Assembly (NCBI GenBank): GCA_024398785.1
Contig: JAKSIO010000006.1
Coordinates: 1-64,000 of the forward strand
DNA: 64,000 nucleotides
Origin: Bacteroidaceae bacterium
Lineage (GTDB): Bacteria > Bacteroidota > Bacteroidia > Bacteroidales > Bacteroidaceae
Reading direction: 5' to 3'
This document shows positions 53,374 to 62,478 of the stretch, piece after piece. How positions within the stretch are numbered: position 1 is the first letter of the stretch; every line of letters begins with the position of its first letter. The position numbers and the translations under genes were made by a program. The notes beneath the pieces were generated by a model. The model saw nothing but the letters and a program-made list of their open reading frames with translations, was not told where the DNA came from and searched no databases.

Positions 53374-54136
53374 ACAGACGCTTTGCATTGGCGGTAGTGA
53401 TATAATCCAATTTTTCAACGTCCGTACCAAGCAGGTCAGCTGCAAATTGCGCTGTATCAGCCATATACGCAGGTTCATTTCTACGTCCGCGGAAGGGAAC
53501 CGGTGCCAGATACGGACAATCGGTTTCCAATAAGATTCTATCCAAAGGAATTGATGGCAGAAGTGAAGGAACAATACTTTTTTTGTATGTCAGAGTACCT
53601 CCGATGCCAATCATAAAGCCCTTGAAATCAAGCATGCGTTCCAGTCTGTCGGCATTTCCGCTAAAGCAGTGAAAAACACCACGCAACCGGTCATCGCCTG
53701 CATAACGGTCAAGCACGGAAGCAAGTTCATCGTACGCCATACGACAGTGTATTGAAAGAGGTTTGTCGTACTCCAGAGCCAGACGTATCTGCTCATCCAG
53801 TACTTGTATCTGCAATTTTTTTGTAGATGTATCCCAGTACAGGTCCAGACCTACCTCTCCCACTCCAACAAACGGAACAGGGGAATTTTGCAATAAATCC
53901 TTGATTACCTGCAAATCCTCTTTCCATTCTGCACGGATTTCTGTAGGATGTATTCCTAACATTGGATATGTATTGTCATTATACCTGTTGTAGCAATCAA
54001 GCAGACGTGGCAATGTTGGAATGTCAATACACGGCATTATAAAGGCCTTGATTCCGGCTTTGGCCGCACGTTCCATCATAGCATCACGGTCGGCATCGAA
54101 TTCTTCGACAAAAATATGAGAATGAGTATCTATCAT
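53357..54136 (-). CDS. tatD: TatD-family metal-dependent hydrolase
   Basis: This 259-residue TIM-barrel hydrolase acts as a DNase/phosphoesterase in the family. Metal ligands are visible: HxH in MIDTHSHIF, Glu in VGVGEVGLDLYW, His in LSIHCRMA, His in GVFHCFSGNA, and Asp in LLETDCPYLAPVPFRGRRN. Several TatD members are 3'-5' exonucleases or D-aminoacyl-tRNA deacylases. It overlaps the start-distal end of the flippase gene by four bases (ATGA), so it is translated after it. Confidence 0.93.
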   Translation of the reverse strand: MIDTHSHIFVEEFDADRDAMMERAAKAGIKAFIMPCIDIPTLPRLLDCYNRYNDNTYPMLGIHPTEIRAEWKEDLQVIKDLLQNSPVPFVGVGEVGLDLYWDTSTKKLQIQVLDEQIRLALEYDKPLSIHCRMAYDELASVLDRYAGDDRLRGVFHCFSGNADRLERMLDFKGFMIGIGGTLTYKKSIVPSLLPSIPLDRILLETDCPYLAPVPFRGRRNEPAYMADTAQFAADLLGTDVEKLDYITTANAKRLFSLSE

Positions 54137-55581
54137 GAGCGTTTATGGTAACAGTAGTAAGAATACAGACAGGAACAGCAACATACAGTCAGTCCAAATC
54201 CCCAATATGCAGGTCCACTGCAACAGGACAATACAATATAACCGGCAAAAACCAATACTGACTGAACAAGTATCATGAATGCCAATTGCCTGTTTATGCA
54301 ATATCTGTAACGCACATAAGCAATAACCGATACTATTATCCAATCAAACAGGCCTGCCAGGGCAAAAGCGGCACCTATACCCCACATGCCCATAATCTTG
54401 TATCCGCCGATAACTGCCGCAACCAGGAAGGCATCGAACAGGAATTCCTGTATCAGAAAAACTTTGGAGTCTGATTTTACCAGTGAAATATATGCTACAG
54501 GCATGGTAACAGACTTGAACACAAGCCCAACAGCCATCAGTTGGGCTATTGGCACCGATTCCTTGAAATTGGGAAAGAATATATCGATAAAAACGGGGAT
54601 TCCAAAGAAAAACAACAGAACAAGCGGAGTAATAAGAATAAGCGAAACTTCGGATTGTCTGATAGCCAGCACTCTGATTTTGAGATTGGATTTATACAGC
54701 GTGGAAAGACGTGGAAAATAATCAGAATCCACAGCAGAAAACACAAGTAAACCCAGGTAAGAAATTAGTAGATTTGAAATGCTGTAAACACCTGTAACAC
54801 TGGTATTTATATTACTTGACATCCAGTTGGAAATGATTGAATACGCACCGGCACTCAAGAACGTTGAAACAGTAAAACAGATGCCCAGTTTTATCATGTC
54901 CACACCACTTGAATACACATGTCTGGAAAACAGTTTCAGTCTGTACGGATAAGCATGAAAAGAATAACAGGCTGTTATAATCAATCCGGCTAACGATACA
55001 ATGACAAGGGACGGAACAAGACCTTCCAACCGCATTTTCCATATTAACGGAACAGATACCAATATGGCTGCTATTGCAGAAAACAGTTGTGACATTGCAG
55101 CCTGTTTGATCATTCGTGTGGCCTTGAGAACAGCCATTTCTCCACCCATAACGGCAGCAAATGCAACCATGGGCGAAAGCATCATAAAAGAGGCCGTGTA
55201 GTCTGAATTCTTAAACGCCCACATACTGAATAACGAAGCCAGTGCAAATGCTATTACAGAGCCGATAATTGCAGTCAGAAAAGCCCATGAACGGACAACG
55301 CCTATTGCATTATACATAGCCTGTGGATTGTTGTCTGAATAATACTCACTTATCTTTTTTACAGCACTGAAACCTACTCCCAGATCTGTTGCACTTTTTG
55401 CAAGATTTATTGTACGGTTAAAAGATTCGTTCAGTCCATATCCGACCTGTCCAATAAGACGTGCAATAATGACAGAACGCACAAAAGTACCCAAGGCAAT
55501 CAGTCCCTGAACGGAGCCAAACAACCCTATACACTTGAGAATATGGTTGTAAATATTGCTATGTTCCCCTGTTTTTCGCAC
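54133..55581 (-). CDS. Wzx-like polysaccharide flippase
   Basis: The 482-residue protein has about 12-14 hydrophobic helices, starting with CIGLFGSVQGLIALGTFVRS, and the polysaccharide-biosynthesis transporter (MATE-like) pattern. It should flip lipid-linked oligosaccharide across the inner membrane. The start codon is GTG, with no ATG alternative for the first ~90 residues. It faces the glycosyltransferase run on the other strand across a 104-base gap, supporting one surface-glycan locus. Confidence 0.87.
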   Translation of the reverse strand: MRKTGEHSNIYNHILKCIGLFGSVQGLIALGTFVRSVIIARLIGQVGYGLNESFNRTINLAKSATDLGVGFSAVKKISEYYSDNNPQAMYNAIGVVRSWAFLTAIIGSVIAFALASLFSMWAFKNSDYTASFMMLSPMVAFAAVMGGEMAVLKATRMIKQAAMSQLFSAIAAILVSVPLIWKMRLEGLVPSLVIVSLAGLIITACYSFHAYPYRLKLFSRHVYSSGVDMIKLGICFTVSTFLSAGAYSIISNWMSSNINTSVTGVYSISNLLISYLGLLVFSAVDSDYFPRLSTLYKSNLKIRVLAIRQSEVSLILITPLVLLFFFGIPVFIDIFFPNFKESVPIAQLMAVGLVFKSVTMPVAYISLVKSDSKVFLIQEFLFDAFLVAAVIGGYKIMGMWGIGAAFALAGLFDWIIVSVIAYVRYRYCINRQLAFMILVQSVLVFAGYIVLSCCSGPAYWGFGLTVCCCSCLYSYYCYHKRS

Positions 55582-55672
55582 TTTTTTGTATAAAATTATC
55601 GCAAAAATCTAAAAAAATCGCCATTTAAGCAACTTTATCGCAATTTTTAATGCCCAATTCCAAATTTATAGA

Positions 55673-55680
55673 TACTTTTG
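55673..55680 (+). promoter_or_regulatory. -7 element of the glycosyltransferase run
   Basis: TACTTTTG fits TAnnTTTG, with a start near 55684 and essentially no leader to the ATG at 55686. This excludes the upstream in-frame ATG at 55650. Confidence 0.5.
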
Positions 55681-55685
55681 TTACT

Positions 55686-56687
55686 ATGTTAATATCGGTA
55701 ATTGTGCCCGTTTATCAGAGTGAGCGTTTTATCAAGCGTTGCGTTGACTCAATATTAGCTCAGGATTACAAGGATATTGAGCTTTTGCTGATAGATGACG
55801 GATCTACCGACAACAGTGGTGACATTTGTCAGCAATATGCCGATTCCAATTATAGGATCAGAGTTTTTCACGGTCCCAACAGTGGATTAAGCGCAGCTCG
55901 GAACAAAGGCATTGAAATGGCTACCGGAAAATGGATTACGTTTATTGATTCAGACGATGCCATCACACCGGAAACGTTCAGTTCAAACGCACGGATATTG
56001 GAAGAGCATCCCGATATTGACATACTTGAGTATCCTATTTTGGAACACGCAGGCAGTTCAAGAGAGCACATGCTTTCTTTTAATCCCGAAAGAGAGGTTA
56101 CGGGAGCAGATGTTTTAAAAGATTGGATACAGACGGAAGGTTACCGTCACTGTTATGCCTGCAACAAATTTTTCAGTGCAAGAATTTTCAAGGAAAAGGG
56201 ACTGAAATTCCCGGTAGGAGAAAGTTTTGAAGACATTGCACTATATACAGAAGCAATACAAGCGTGCCGCTCGGTCTATTATTCCAACCGCGGTTGCTAT
56301 ATATACTATTTGAACAAGGAAGGTATTACTAACAACTACACGTACCTGAACATTGAGCCGTTGTTACGCCATAACTTCCACTTGCATAACATGATAGTTC
56401 AAATGGGAAAGAAAAGCGGAACGTTGCATGATTGGATAAAAGTGGCACAGTGCAAACTCTGGGCCGGTTGTCTTAACCTGACAGTTGACTGGTACAGAAT
56501 TAGGACAAAACAAAAAACAGATGTAAACAAGACATTTATGGAGATTCTGAAAAATGGAAAACCATCTTGCAGGAGTTTTAATAAATGCAGCTTGGGCGCA
56601 AAAATGAATTTTAAGTATTTTATAATAAACTTGTTTGGAGTAGAATTTGGAGTAAAGGCAATAGCCGGATTTTCAAAAAAGTTATGA
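55686..56687 (+). CDS. Glycosyltransferase family 2, first
   Basis: The 333-residue GT-A enzyme from ATG 55686 shows MLISVIVPVYQSERFIKRC, LLLIDDGSTDNSG, and the metal DxD in TFIDSDDAITPE. It lacks membrane helices apart from a C-terminal hydrophobic patch (FIINLFGVEFG), so it works at the cytoplasmic face. It extends the lipid-linked glycan; the sugar and acceptor are unknown. Overlaps the next glycosyltransferase by four bases. Confidence 0.9.
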   Translation: MLISVIVPVYQSERFIKRCVDSILAQDYKDIELLLIDDGSTDNSGDICQQYADSNYRIRVFHGPNSGLSAARNKGIEMATGKWITFIDSDDAITPETFSSNARILEEHPDIDILEYPILEHAGSSREHMLSFNPEREVTGADVLKDWIQTEGYRHCYACNKFFSARIFKEKGLKFPVGESFEDIALYTEAIQACRSVYYSNRGCYIYYLNKEGITNNYTYLNIEPLLRHNFHLHNMIVQMGKKSGTLHDWIKVAQCKLWAGCLNLTVDWYRIRTKQKTDVNKTFMEILKNGKPSCRSFNKCSLGAKMNFKYFIINLFGVEFGVKAIAGFSKKL

Positions 56688-57661
56688 TTTCGTTCATTAT
56701 TCCATATTATAACCTGGAATCTTCATCGGAGATTGAACAGCTCTTGTTGAGAGCTATCAGTTCAATCACCATGCAGTTGAGCGATGATCAGTTTGAAATT
56801 CTAGTCATTGACGACGGTTCTCCAACACCACCTGTCACAGTTGTTGAGGCAGGTAATATATTTCTCCACACTATACCGCACGGATTCCTTGGTGCTGCCC
56901 GCAACTACGGAATTGAACACGCAAAGGGTGATTACATTGCATTTATCGATGCCGATGATTACTACTTCCCTGCCACCCTTGCAAAACACGTTGAATATGT
57001 CAACGAGCATCCCGAAACAGATCTGCTCATGTTCAGTTTTCTTGAATGCTATGACGGCAAGGGTATGGTGGCATTACACCAGCAGGATCCGGTAATATCA
57101 GGTCCTGTTGTTGGTAAGGATTTTCTATTGAACAATCATCCCAGCGGCAGTGCCTGCCAGTATTTTATAAGACGTAAGGTTCTTATAAACAATCATATAC
57201 GTTTTGCCCAAAACACATACATTGAAGACGAAGATTTTACAGCCAGAGTCCTGTACCTTTCCAGAAACGTATGTTCTTCAAAACAGTATGTATATGCATA
57301 CTACCGCCGTCAGGGTTCAATTGTCCGCACAGTCTCAAATGCCAGAAACAAAGAATTGAATCATGCAGCTCTTGAATCAATTAAACGCATTCAGGCTTTT
57401 GCAGCCAAGTTCCCGGCAGAAGAGAACCAATCGTTGATCAAACGTATTTCAACAATCTCTATTGATGTATTCCGCCGTTCACTAAGGGCGTCAAATCATA
57501 GAGAATTGGTTAGAAACACCAAAGCTGCCCTGAAAGAGATGCACATCTACCCAATTCCTGTTGTACAAGGTATGGGCATCAGATTTTCAGTTTACGCCAT
57601 TGTGCTCAGATTCGGTGTGGGAAGATGGTTGTTGCGTCTTTATGAACTGGACAAGCAATGA
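56684..57661 (+). CDS. Glycosyltransferase family 2, second
   Basis: This 325-residue protein is also GT-A: MISFIIPYYNLESSSE, EILVIDDGSPTPP, FIDADDYYFPATL (DxD as DADD), and GFLGAARNYGIEHA. It is paralogous in type to the previous gene but clearly diverged. ATGA overlaps join it to both neighbours, so all three glycosyltransferases are translationally coupled. Confidence 0.9.
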   Translation: MISFIIPYYNLESSSEIEQLLLRAISSITMQLSDDQFEILVIDDGSPTPPVTVVEAGNIFLHTIPHGFLGAARNYGIEHAKGDYIAFIDADDYYFPATLAKHVEYVNEHPETDLLMFSFLECYDGKGMVALHQQDPVISGPVVGKDFLLNNHPSGSACQYFIRRKVLINNHIRFAQNTYIEDEDFTARVLYLSRNVCSSKQYVYAYYRRQGSIVRTVSNARNKELNHAALESIKRIQAFAAKFPAEENQSLIKRISTISIDVFRRSLRASNHRELVRNTKAALKEMHIYPIPVVQGMGIRFSVYAIVLRFGVGRWLLRLYELDKQ

Positions 57662-58767
57662 ATATTCTTCTTATAGGCGAATACAGCAACGTTCATTGGA
57701 CACTGGCAAGCGGACTCAAATCACTTGGTCACTCTGTAGTAGTGATAAGCAATGGCGATTTCTGGAAAAAATATCCCTGCGATATACTTCTTGAACGGAA
57801 AAGCAATAAAATCAAGGACAGCATAGCGTATCTGTGCAAAGTACTGTTTGCATTAAGAAAGATGCGCGGATTTGACGTGGTACAGATTATAAATCCCATG
57901 TTTCTGGAATTGAAAGCCAAACATATACGTCCCATATTTAACTACATTAAACGTCATAACAAAAAAGTATTTCTTGCCGCATACGGCATGGACTACTACT
58001 ATGTCAAAGGTTGTTTGGGACAAACTCTGTTCCGCTATTCCGAATTCATAACTCCTGCCGGAGAATTACGTTCCATTGACCAGAACATTGATGCCATCAA
58101 AGACTGGACAGGGAACAGCGACAAACAAAAACTGAACGAATATATAGCTCAGACCTGCAATGGAATTATTGCCGGATTATGGGAATACTACCAGTGCTAC
58201 AGACAAGACTTCGGCAATAAGCTTGAATACATTCCTTTTCCGGTAGAACCCATGCCTGCAGACTCACTTCCAGAGCGATATTATCAGGATATTGACAGAA
58301 TCAGATTATTTATAGGCATACAAAGAACACGCAGTAAGTTTAAAGGGACTGACATTTTGTTGAACATATTGACAGAACTGGAAAATGAGTATCCGGACAA
58401 AGTGCAGGTATTCCGTGCAGAGAATGTTCCTTTTGCCGAATATAAAAAGATGATGCTTGACAGTGACATTCTTATTGACCAGCTTTATTCCCCGTCTCCA
58501 AACATGAACTCACTGCTTGCCATGTCGCAGGGACTGGCAGTTGCGGGCGGCGGTTGGGAAGAGCCTTATATTCTGTTGGGAGAAAAGAATCTGCGTCCTG
58601 TCATAGACCTGCCATGTGATCCACAGGAGATACGCGCCGTTTTACTGGAATTCATCCACAATCCCGTTTTGATAAGAGAAAAGAAAAAGGAAAGTGTTGA
58701 ATTTATAGGTAAGTATCATACTCCTTCAATTGTTGCCAGCAGATGGATAGATTTTGTAAACAGATAA
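57658..58767 (+). CDS. GT-B-type glycosyltransferase (GT4-like)
   Basis: The 369-residue protein has two Rossmann-like domains. The N-terminus reads MNILLIGEYSNVHWTLASGLKSLGHSVVVIS; the donor-binding half contains LFIGIQRTRSKFKGTDILLNIL, DSDILIDQLYSPSPNMNSLLAMSQGLAVAGGG and EEPYILLG. This fits GT4-like retaining transferases, though the usual E-x7-E motif is only partly visible. It overlaps the barrel gene by 25 bases. Confidence 0.82.
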   Translation: MNILLIGEYSNVHWTLASGLKSLGHSVVVISNGDFWKKYPCDILLERKSNKIKDSIAYLCKVLFALRKMRGFDVVQIINPMFLELKAKHIRPIFNYIKRHNKKVFLAAYGMDYYYVKGCLGQTLFRYSEFITPAGELRSIDQNIDAIKDWTGNSDKQKLNEYIAQTCNGIIAGLWEYYQCYRQDFGNKLEYIPFPVEPMPADSLPERYYQDIDRIRLFIGIQRTRSKFKGTDILLNILTELENEYPDKVQVFRAENVPFAEYKKMMLDSDILIDQLYSPSPNMNSLLAMSQGLAVAGGGWEEPYILLGEKNLRPVIDLPCDPQEIRAVLLEFIHNPVLIREKKKESVEFIGKYHTPSIVASRWIDFVNR

Positions 58768-59618
58768 AAACAGTTTTATTCACGGTTGTCTTTGCTATAA
58801 TTCCTATTGTGCCAACAAAAGCCAAAGTCATAGCAGAACCTCCCATGGAGCCGGCTTATTACGGCCCCAACGCCCTGCTTGTTCCGGATATGATTGACGG
58901 AACTGCCGACAAATGCATTAAAGTTGAGGCAGGATATGATTACATAGCAGGATACGCGGGAGATGTAACCCACAACATCAATCTATATACAGACATTCCT
59001 CTGTATACTGACCGCGTACACCTCAGACTTTTTGTTCCACCTGTAACGGAATTCTGGCGTCACTCAAACAACAGTCTTTTCCATTACAATCTGTCTGAAG
59101 ACTCAAGAAAAGGAAACGTTGGCGGAGACATTTATGTTGCAACAGATATTCATGTGCTTAAAGAAGAATATCACCGGATAAACGTTGTTGCCACGGCCAT
59201 GATCAAATCGGCATCTGGAGACGATTCCGGACACTTGCGGTATTTTGATGTTCCCGCGTATCATTTTTACGGAACAATATCCAAAACGTTGCATTTTGAC
59301 AACCGGATCATTTCCGGCCTTAATGCAGCCGCAATGATTGGTTTTTCCTGTTGGCAGATTGATAAGCACCGCCAGAACGATGCAGTATTATATGGATTGC
59401 AGCTATCCGCACATGGGGACCATTATAATCTCAGCGTCAATGCAAGAGGTATTCATGGGCGTCTTCACACAGGCGATGACCCCGCTGTCATTAAGACCCG
59501 GCTTGACCTGAAATTCAGCAACTGGTCTCCGTACGTAGCATACCAGCACGGTCTCAACGATTATCCGTTCAATTTTTATTCAGTAGGTCTGTTATACAGC
59601 ATACCACTGATAAAATAA
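58743..59618 (+). CDS. Probable outer-membrane beta-barrel protein
   Basis: This 291-residue protein has a signal peptide (VLFTVVFAIIPIVPTKA, cleavage ~28). The mature part alternates aromatic and polar strands (KVEAGYDYIAGYAGDVTHNINLYTD, GLQLSAHGDHYNLSVNARG, NFYSVGLLYSIPL) and ends in a hydrophobic strand, typical of barrels. The start lies 25 bases inside the preceding glycosyltransferase, so it belongs to the same unit. A role as glycan exporter or receptor is plausible but unproven. Confidence 0.72.
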   Translation: MDRFCKQIKTVLFTVVFAIIPIVPTKAKVIAEPPMEPAYYGPNALLVPDMIDGTADKCIKVEAGYDYIAGYAGDVTHNINLYTDIPLYTDRVHLRLFVPPVTEFWRHSNNSLFHYNLSEDSRKGNVGGDIYVATDIHVLKEEYHRINVVATAMIKSASGDDSGHLRYFDVPAYHFYGTISKTLHFDNRIISGLNAAAMIGFSCWQIDKHRQNDAVLYGLQLSAHGDHYNLSVNARGIHGRLHTGDDPAVIKTRLDLKFSNWSPYVAYQHGLNDYPFNFYSVGLLYSIPLIK

Positions 59619-59628
59619 CGGACTGTAT

Positions 59629-60981
59629 CTACAGGGGAATAGAATATGCATCATAAACAACTCCCCTTCCTCCAAAGCCTTCTTTTTGAAGAACAAGGCC
59701 GTTGTTCAGTATTGTTCCCGAATGTTCGGTAGAAATTCCAAAATCAAAATAGCGTGCCTCACCACACTCATTGTCAATAAGATATGCAAGCAGCATATCC
59801 AATGCGCCTAATTCCTTACCATCAGCAGAAGCTGCAAGATATTGTGTATGGACAACAATTCCTGTACAATAAAGGACAGTACCTGCAACAATATTTCCGG
59901 CATGTCTGGCCACCCACAATTTTATGTTTGACGGGAAACGTTCCATAAGCATACGCATTTCATCAACAGTATGCACCGGATTCACTCCATGAGCCAACTT
60001 CAATGTTTCTGACAAAACACTCCAGTATTGTTCAAGATCATTGCCAGAATTGCCTTGCTCTATAGAAACTCCGTTTTTCCTGGCTTTTGCAATACAACGC
60101 TTGCGCAAAGTCTGCATTGGAAGTATATTGCTTAAATCAATGACAGTGGACAAGCCGCTGGCTACAGGCTTGCTGTTCAGACGGAAGAGTGCATACATAT
60201 CCTCTTGGGAAGGCAAGGATGAATATATGTACGGGACAGGTTTATAAAGTAATCTGTCTGCCTGATAATTGCATTTGAAGTACTGGACAGCTGTCTGCAT
60301 AATATCAAGAACTTTAGTTGCATGCAAATTGCGTGACATGACAAGACCACCGTATGTAAGACCTCCATGTGACTCTATACGGTTTTCTTTGTCGTTATAG
60401 TTTGCAGGCAAAACAGCAACAAGACTGTCTTTATAGTAAAACATCAGAGAACAATCCTTGAACCTGTCACTATGGTAATCCATATAATCTCTGTCAAACA
60501 GAAATGTTCCGTTCTTAGAGTCTTTCACAAAAGAGTTCCATTGTTCCTTTGCTCCGGCATCGTAAGGTCTGACCGCAATCTGAGAGTCTAAAAATTCATT
60601 ATATGTATTTGTATAGCCCTCCTTTGAATAATGATGCGATGCCATCACCATGCATACCGTACCGGGTTCAAAGTCATACAAATCGCACCAGACGTTAGGA
60701 GGCACAACCACCCCTTTGGATGGTGAATCTACAGCAAGCGTAACCTTGGTTACACCATCATCGGCATCGATTTTGAAAGAACCGCTAACCGCAACCAACA
60801 ACTCATACGTCTGATTATGGGAATGACTGGCACGGTGCTCCCCAGCTGGGACATCATATATCCAGAACACACGTTCAATTCCAAAAGGGACATTACGTTC
60901 CGCTTCTGCCACAGACAGATTCCCGCGAGAATCAGTATGCGGTGTAAAATTCAATATGCTTACTCCTTTTGGAAGAATCAT
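59629..60981 (-). CDS. Cupin-acetyltransferase fusion (WxcM/FdtA-like plus GNAT/FemAB-like)
   Basis: The 450-residue protein fuses two domains. Residues ~1-130 are a WxcM/QdtA-type cupin (DSRGNLSVAEAERNVPFGIERVFWIYDVP, HRASHSHNQTYELLVAVSGSFKID, WCDLYDFEPGTVCMVMAS), a family of dTDP-sugar 3,4-ketoisomerases. Residues ~170-450 are GNAT/FemAB-like, with YMDYHSDRF, GGLTYGGLVMSR and GTVLYCTGIVVHTQYLAAS. This would isomerise and then acylate an amino sugar for a surface glycan. It follows a barrel gene by five bases and converges with the glycosyltransferase run. Confidence 0.85.
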   Translation of the reverse strand: MILPKGVSILNFTPHTDSRGNLSVAEAERNVPFGIERVFWIYDVPAGEHRASHSHNQTYELLVAVSGSFKIDADDGVTKVTLAVDSPSKGVVVPPNVWCDLYDFEPGTVCMVMASHHYSKEGYTNTYNEFLDSQIAVRPYDAGAKEQWNSFVKDSKNGTFLFDRDYMDYHSDRFKDCSLMFYYKDSLVAVLPANYNDKENRIESHGGLTYGGLVMSRNLHATKVLDIMQTAVQYFKCNYQADRLLYKPVPYIYSSLPSQEDMYALFRLNSKPVASGLSTVIDLSNILPMQTLRKRCIAKARKNGVSIEQGNSGNDLEQYWSVLSETLKLAHGVNPVHTVDEMRMLMERFPSNIKLWVARHAGNIVAGTVLYCTGIVVHTQYLAASADGKELGALDMLLAYLIDNECGEARYFDFGISTEHSGTILNNGLVLQKEGFGGRGVVYDAYSIPL

Positions 60982-60986
60982 TCTGT

Positions 60987-61481
60987 TTAGAATTTATATG
61001 CAACACCAACCAACAGTGATCCCAAATCAAAATCAAAATGTTTTTCGCCACCGTTGTATCCAAGTTTTCCTACTGTTGCATTAAGGAACCAGTGATCAGT
61101 CATTCTGCAATATACTGACGGTGAGTAAAAAGCTTTCCACGTTACATTTCCGCCGCCTTCTGTTCCTATTCCTACATAGAGATTATGTGACAGCCCCCAG
61201 TTTTCGCCAAATTGCATAACATAAGAAGCTTTGGGCATAAAATAGAAATTATTGAAACCGGCAGTCGCACTAAAAGACATAGCCGCGCCTACGTTGATAT
61301 TGTCTGCTACAAAATAATCAAATTCGGGAATAAATGACAGATACGTTGATGAACTCTCCTGGTACGCCGTTACGGACAAACACATTGAGCCTCCCACCAG
61401 CATATCTCCTTTAACGAACGACTGGGCTTTACAAACAATAGCAGCTACAAGCAATACTGCAGACAATAAAATTTTTTTCAT
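60987..61481 (-). CDS. Outer-membrane barrel protein, paralogue A
   Basis: From ATG 61481 the product is 164 residues with signal MKKILLSAVLLVAAIVCKAQ, and a barrel of eight or so strands (FVKGDMLVGGSMCLSVTAYQ, AMSFSATAGFNNFYFMP, LGSLLVGVAYKF ending in aromatic Phe). It is a close relative of the next gene (same leader type and FEKGDM/FVKGDM start, same length class). An upstream ATG at 61529 sits in a terminator hairpin and is excluded. Small barrels of this kind are abundant envelope proteins. Confidence 0.82.
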   Translation of the reverse strand: MKKILLSAVLLVAAIVCKAQSFVKGDMLVGGSMCLSVTAYQESSSTYLSFIPEFDYFVADNINVGAAMSFSATAGFNNFYFMPKASYVMQFGENWGLSHNLYVGIGTEGGGNVTWKAFYSPSVYCRMTDHWFLNATVGKLGYNGGEKHFDFDLGSLLVGVAYKF

Positions 61482-61501
61482 CCTGAAGTGTAATAATAAA
61501 A

Positions 61502-61530
61502 TGTGGTGTCTGAATCTGTCAGACACCACA
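61502..61530 (-). terminator. Terminator between the two barrel genes
   Basis: A 12-base perfect stem TGTGGTGTCTGA/TCAGACACCACA with 5-base loop is followed on the minus strand by TTTTATTATT. It lies 50 bases after the upstream barrel gene stop. TAAATTTG at 61529-61536 could restart transcription for the downstream gene. Confidence 0.75.
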
Positions 61531-61580
61531 AATTTATAAAATAATGTTTTATATGCCGGTTCTATGGCATAAAAAACTTA

Positions 61581-62150
61581 TCAGAATCTATAATGCAATC
61601 CAATATAAACATCATAAACGCCAATATTGAAAGTATCAGCATTAAAATCATAACCTAAAACACCGGCACCAAGATCAAAGAACCAGTTGTCATTCATAAA
61701 GCAGTATACACCCGGGTAGTAATACAAGCTTACTGCATTTGTCAAATCACCTTTATGAACATCATTACCTACAATTGATTTGCCTTTGTTCCATTCTACA
61801 TTAAGAGAAAGTGTATTAGACCATCCCCAACGCTCTCCCAATGCAAGTTCATAACAAACCTGCGGGCAAATAGCAAATGAAAGTTCTCTGTTCTTTACTT
61901 TGGGATCAGAATCTTTTGCTTTACTTCCAGTACGGTATATTTCACCGCATACACCAACAGCAAAATGTTCTGAAATATAGTAATTGAACTCGGGTCTCAA
62001 ACCATAGGTAAATGAGTTATTGTTTTTATTGAGCGAAGCTCCCAAATCAACCATTCCACCAAGGGTCATGTCACCTTTCTCAAAATTCTGAGCGTTAACA
62101 CCAAGAACAACTGCCATCAGCATGGCAGCGGACAATAAAAATTTCTTCAT
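61581..62150 (-). CDS. Outer-membrane barrel protein, paralogue B
   Basis: The 189-residue product has signal MKKFLLSAAMLMAVVLGVNAQ and a barrel sequence (FEKGDMTLGGMVDLGASLNK, RPEFNYYISEHFAVGVCGEIYR, VYDVYIGLHYRF with terminal Phe). It resembles paralogue A in layout and in the segments 'GDM-LGG' and 'YYxxE/DxF/IxVG', so the pair probably arose by duplication. It has its own likely promoter at 62211-62218. Confidence 0.82.
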   Translation of the reverse strand: MKKFLLSAAMLMAVVLGVNAQNFEKGDMTLGGMVDLGASLNKNNNSFTYGLRPEFNYYISEHFAVGVCGEIYRTGSKAKDSDPKVKNRELSFAICPQVCYELALGERWGWSNTLSLNVEWNKGKSIVGNDVHKGDLTNAVSLYYYPGVYCFMNDNWFFDLGAGVLGYDFNADTFNIGVYDVYIGLHYRF

Positions 62151-62210
62151 AATGTTAAAATATTAATTAAACATAAATTGTTTCAAATCAAGATTTGTAA
62201 AATACAGCAT

Positions 62211-62218
62211 CAAAGGTA
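62211..62218 (-). promoter_or_regulatory. -7 element of barrel paralogue B
   Basis: TACCTTTG on the minus strand fits TAnnTTTG. The predicted start near 62207 gives a ~57-base leader. Confidence 0.5.
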
Positions 62219-62297
62219 CTATTTTATTTTCATTGTTTATTTTTACAGCGCAGTTTCACTAAAAAATACAAATCTCAAGAAAAAAAACTTGAAAACT

Positions 62298-62329
62298 TTT
62301 GCAAAAAACAATTTCAATACATACCTTTG
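62298..62329 (+). promoter_or_regulatory. Promoter of the tRNA-Ser/tRNA-Glu unit
   Basis: TTTG (62298-62301), 20 bases, TACCTTTG (62322-62329). The start would be near 62333, about 52 bases before the first tRNA. Confidence 0.85.
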
Positions 62330-62384
62330 CATCCGCTTTTGAGCCACAGCGGTGGTTCTCCAAATGGAAGGTTCAAAGGGACAA

Positions 62385-62474
62385 GGAAGCATGGGTGAGT
62401 GGCTGAAACCAGCAGTTTGCTAAACTGCCGTACGGGTAACCGTACCAGAGGTTCGAATCCTCTTGCTTCCGCCA
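62385..62474 (+). tRNA. tRNA-Ser(GCT)
   Basis: Cloverleaf with acceptor GGAAGCA/TGCTTCC, discriminator G and encoded CCA (62472-62474). The anticodon stem GCAGT/ACTGC holds loop TTGCTAA, anticodon GCT. A long variable arm (CCGTACGGGTAACCGTACC-like hairpin) marks a class II tRNA. The T arm is GAGGTTCGAATCCTC. It reads AGC/AGU serine codons. Confidence 0.97.
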
Positions 62475-62478
62475 CCAT

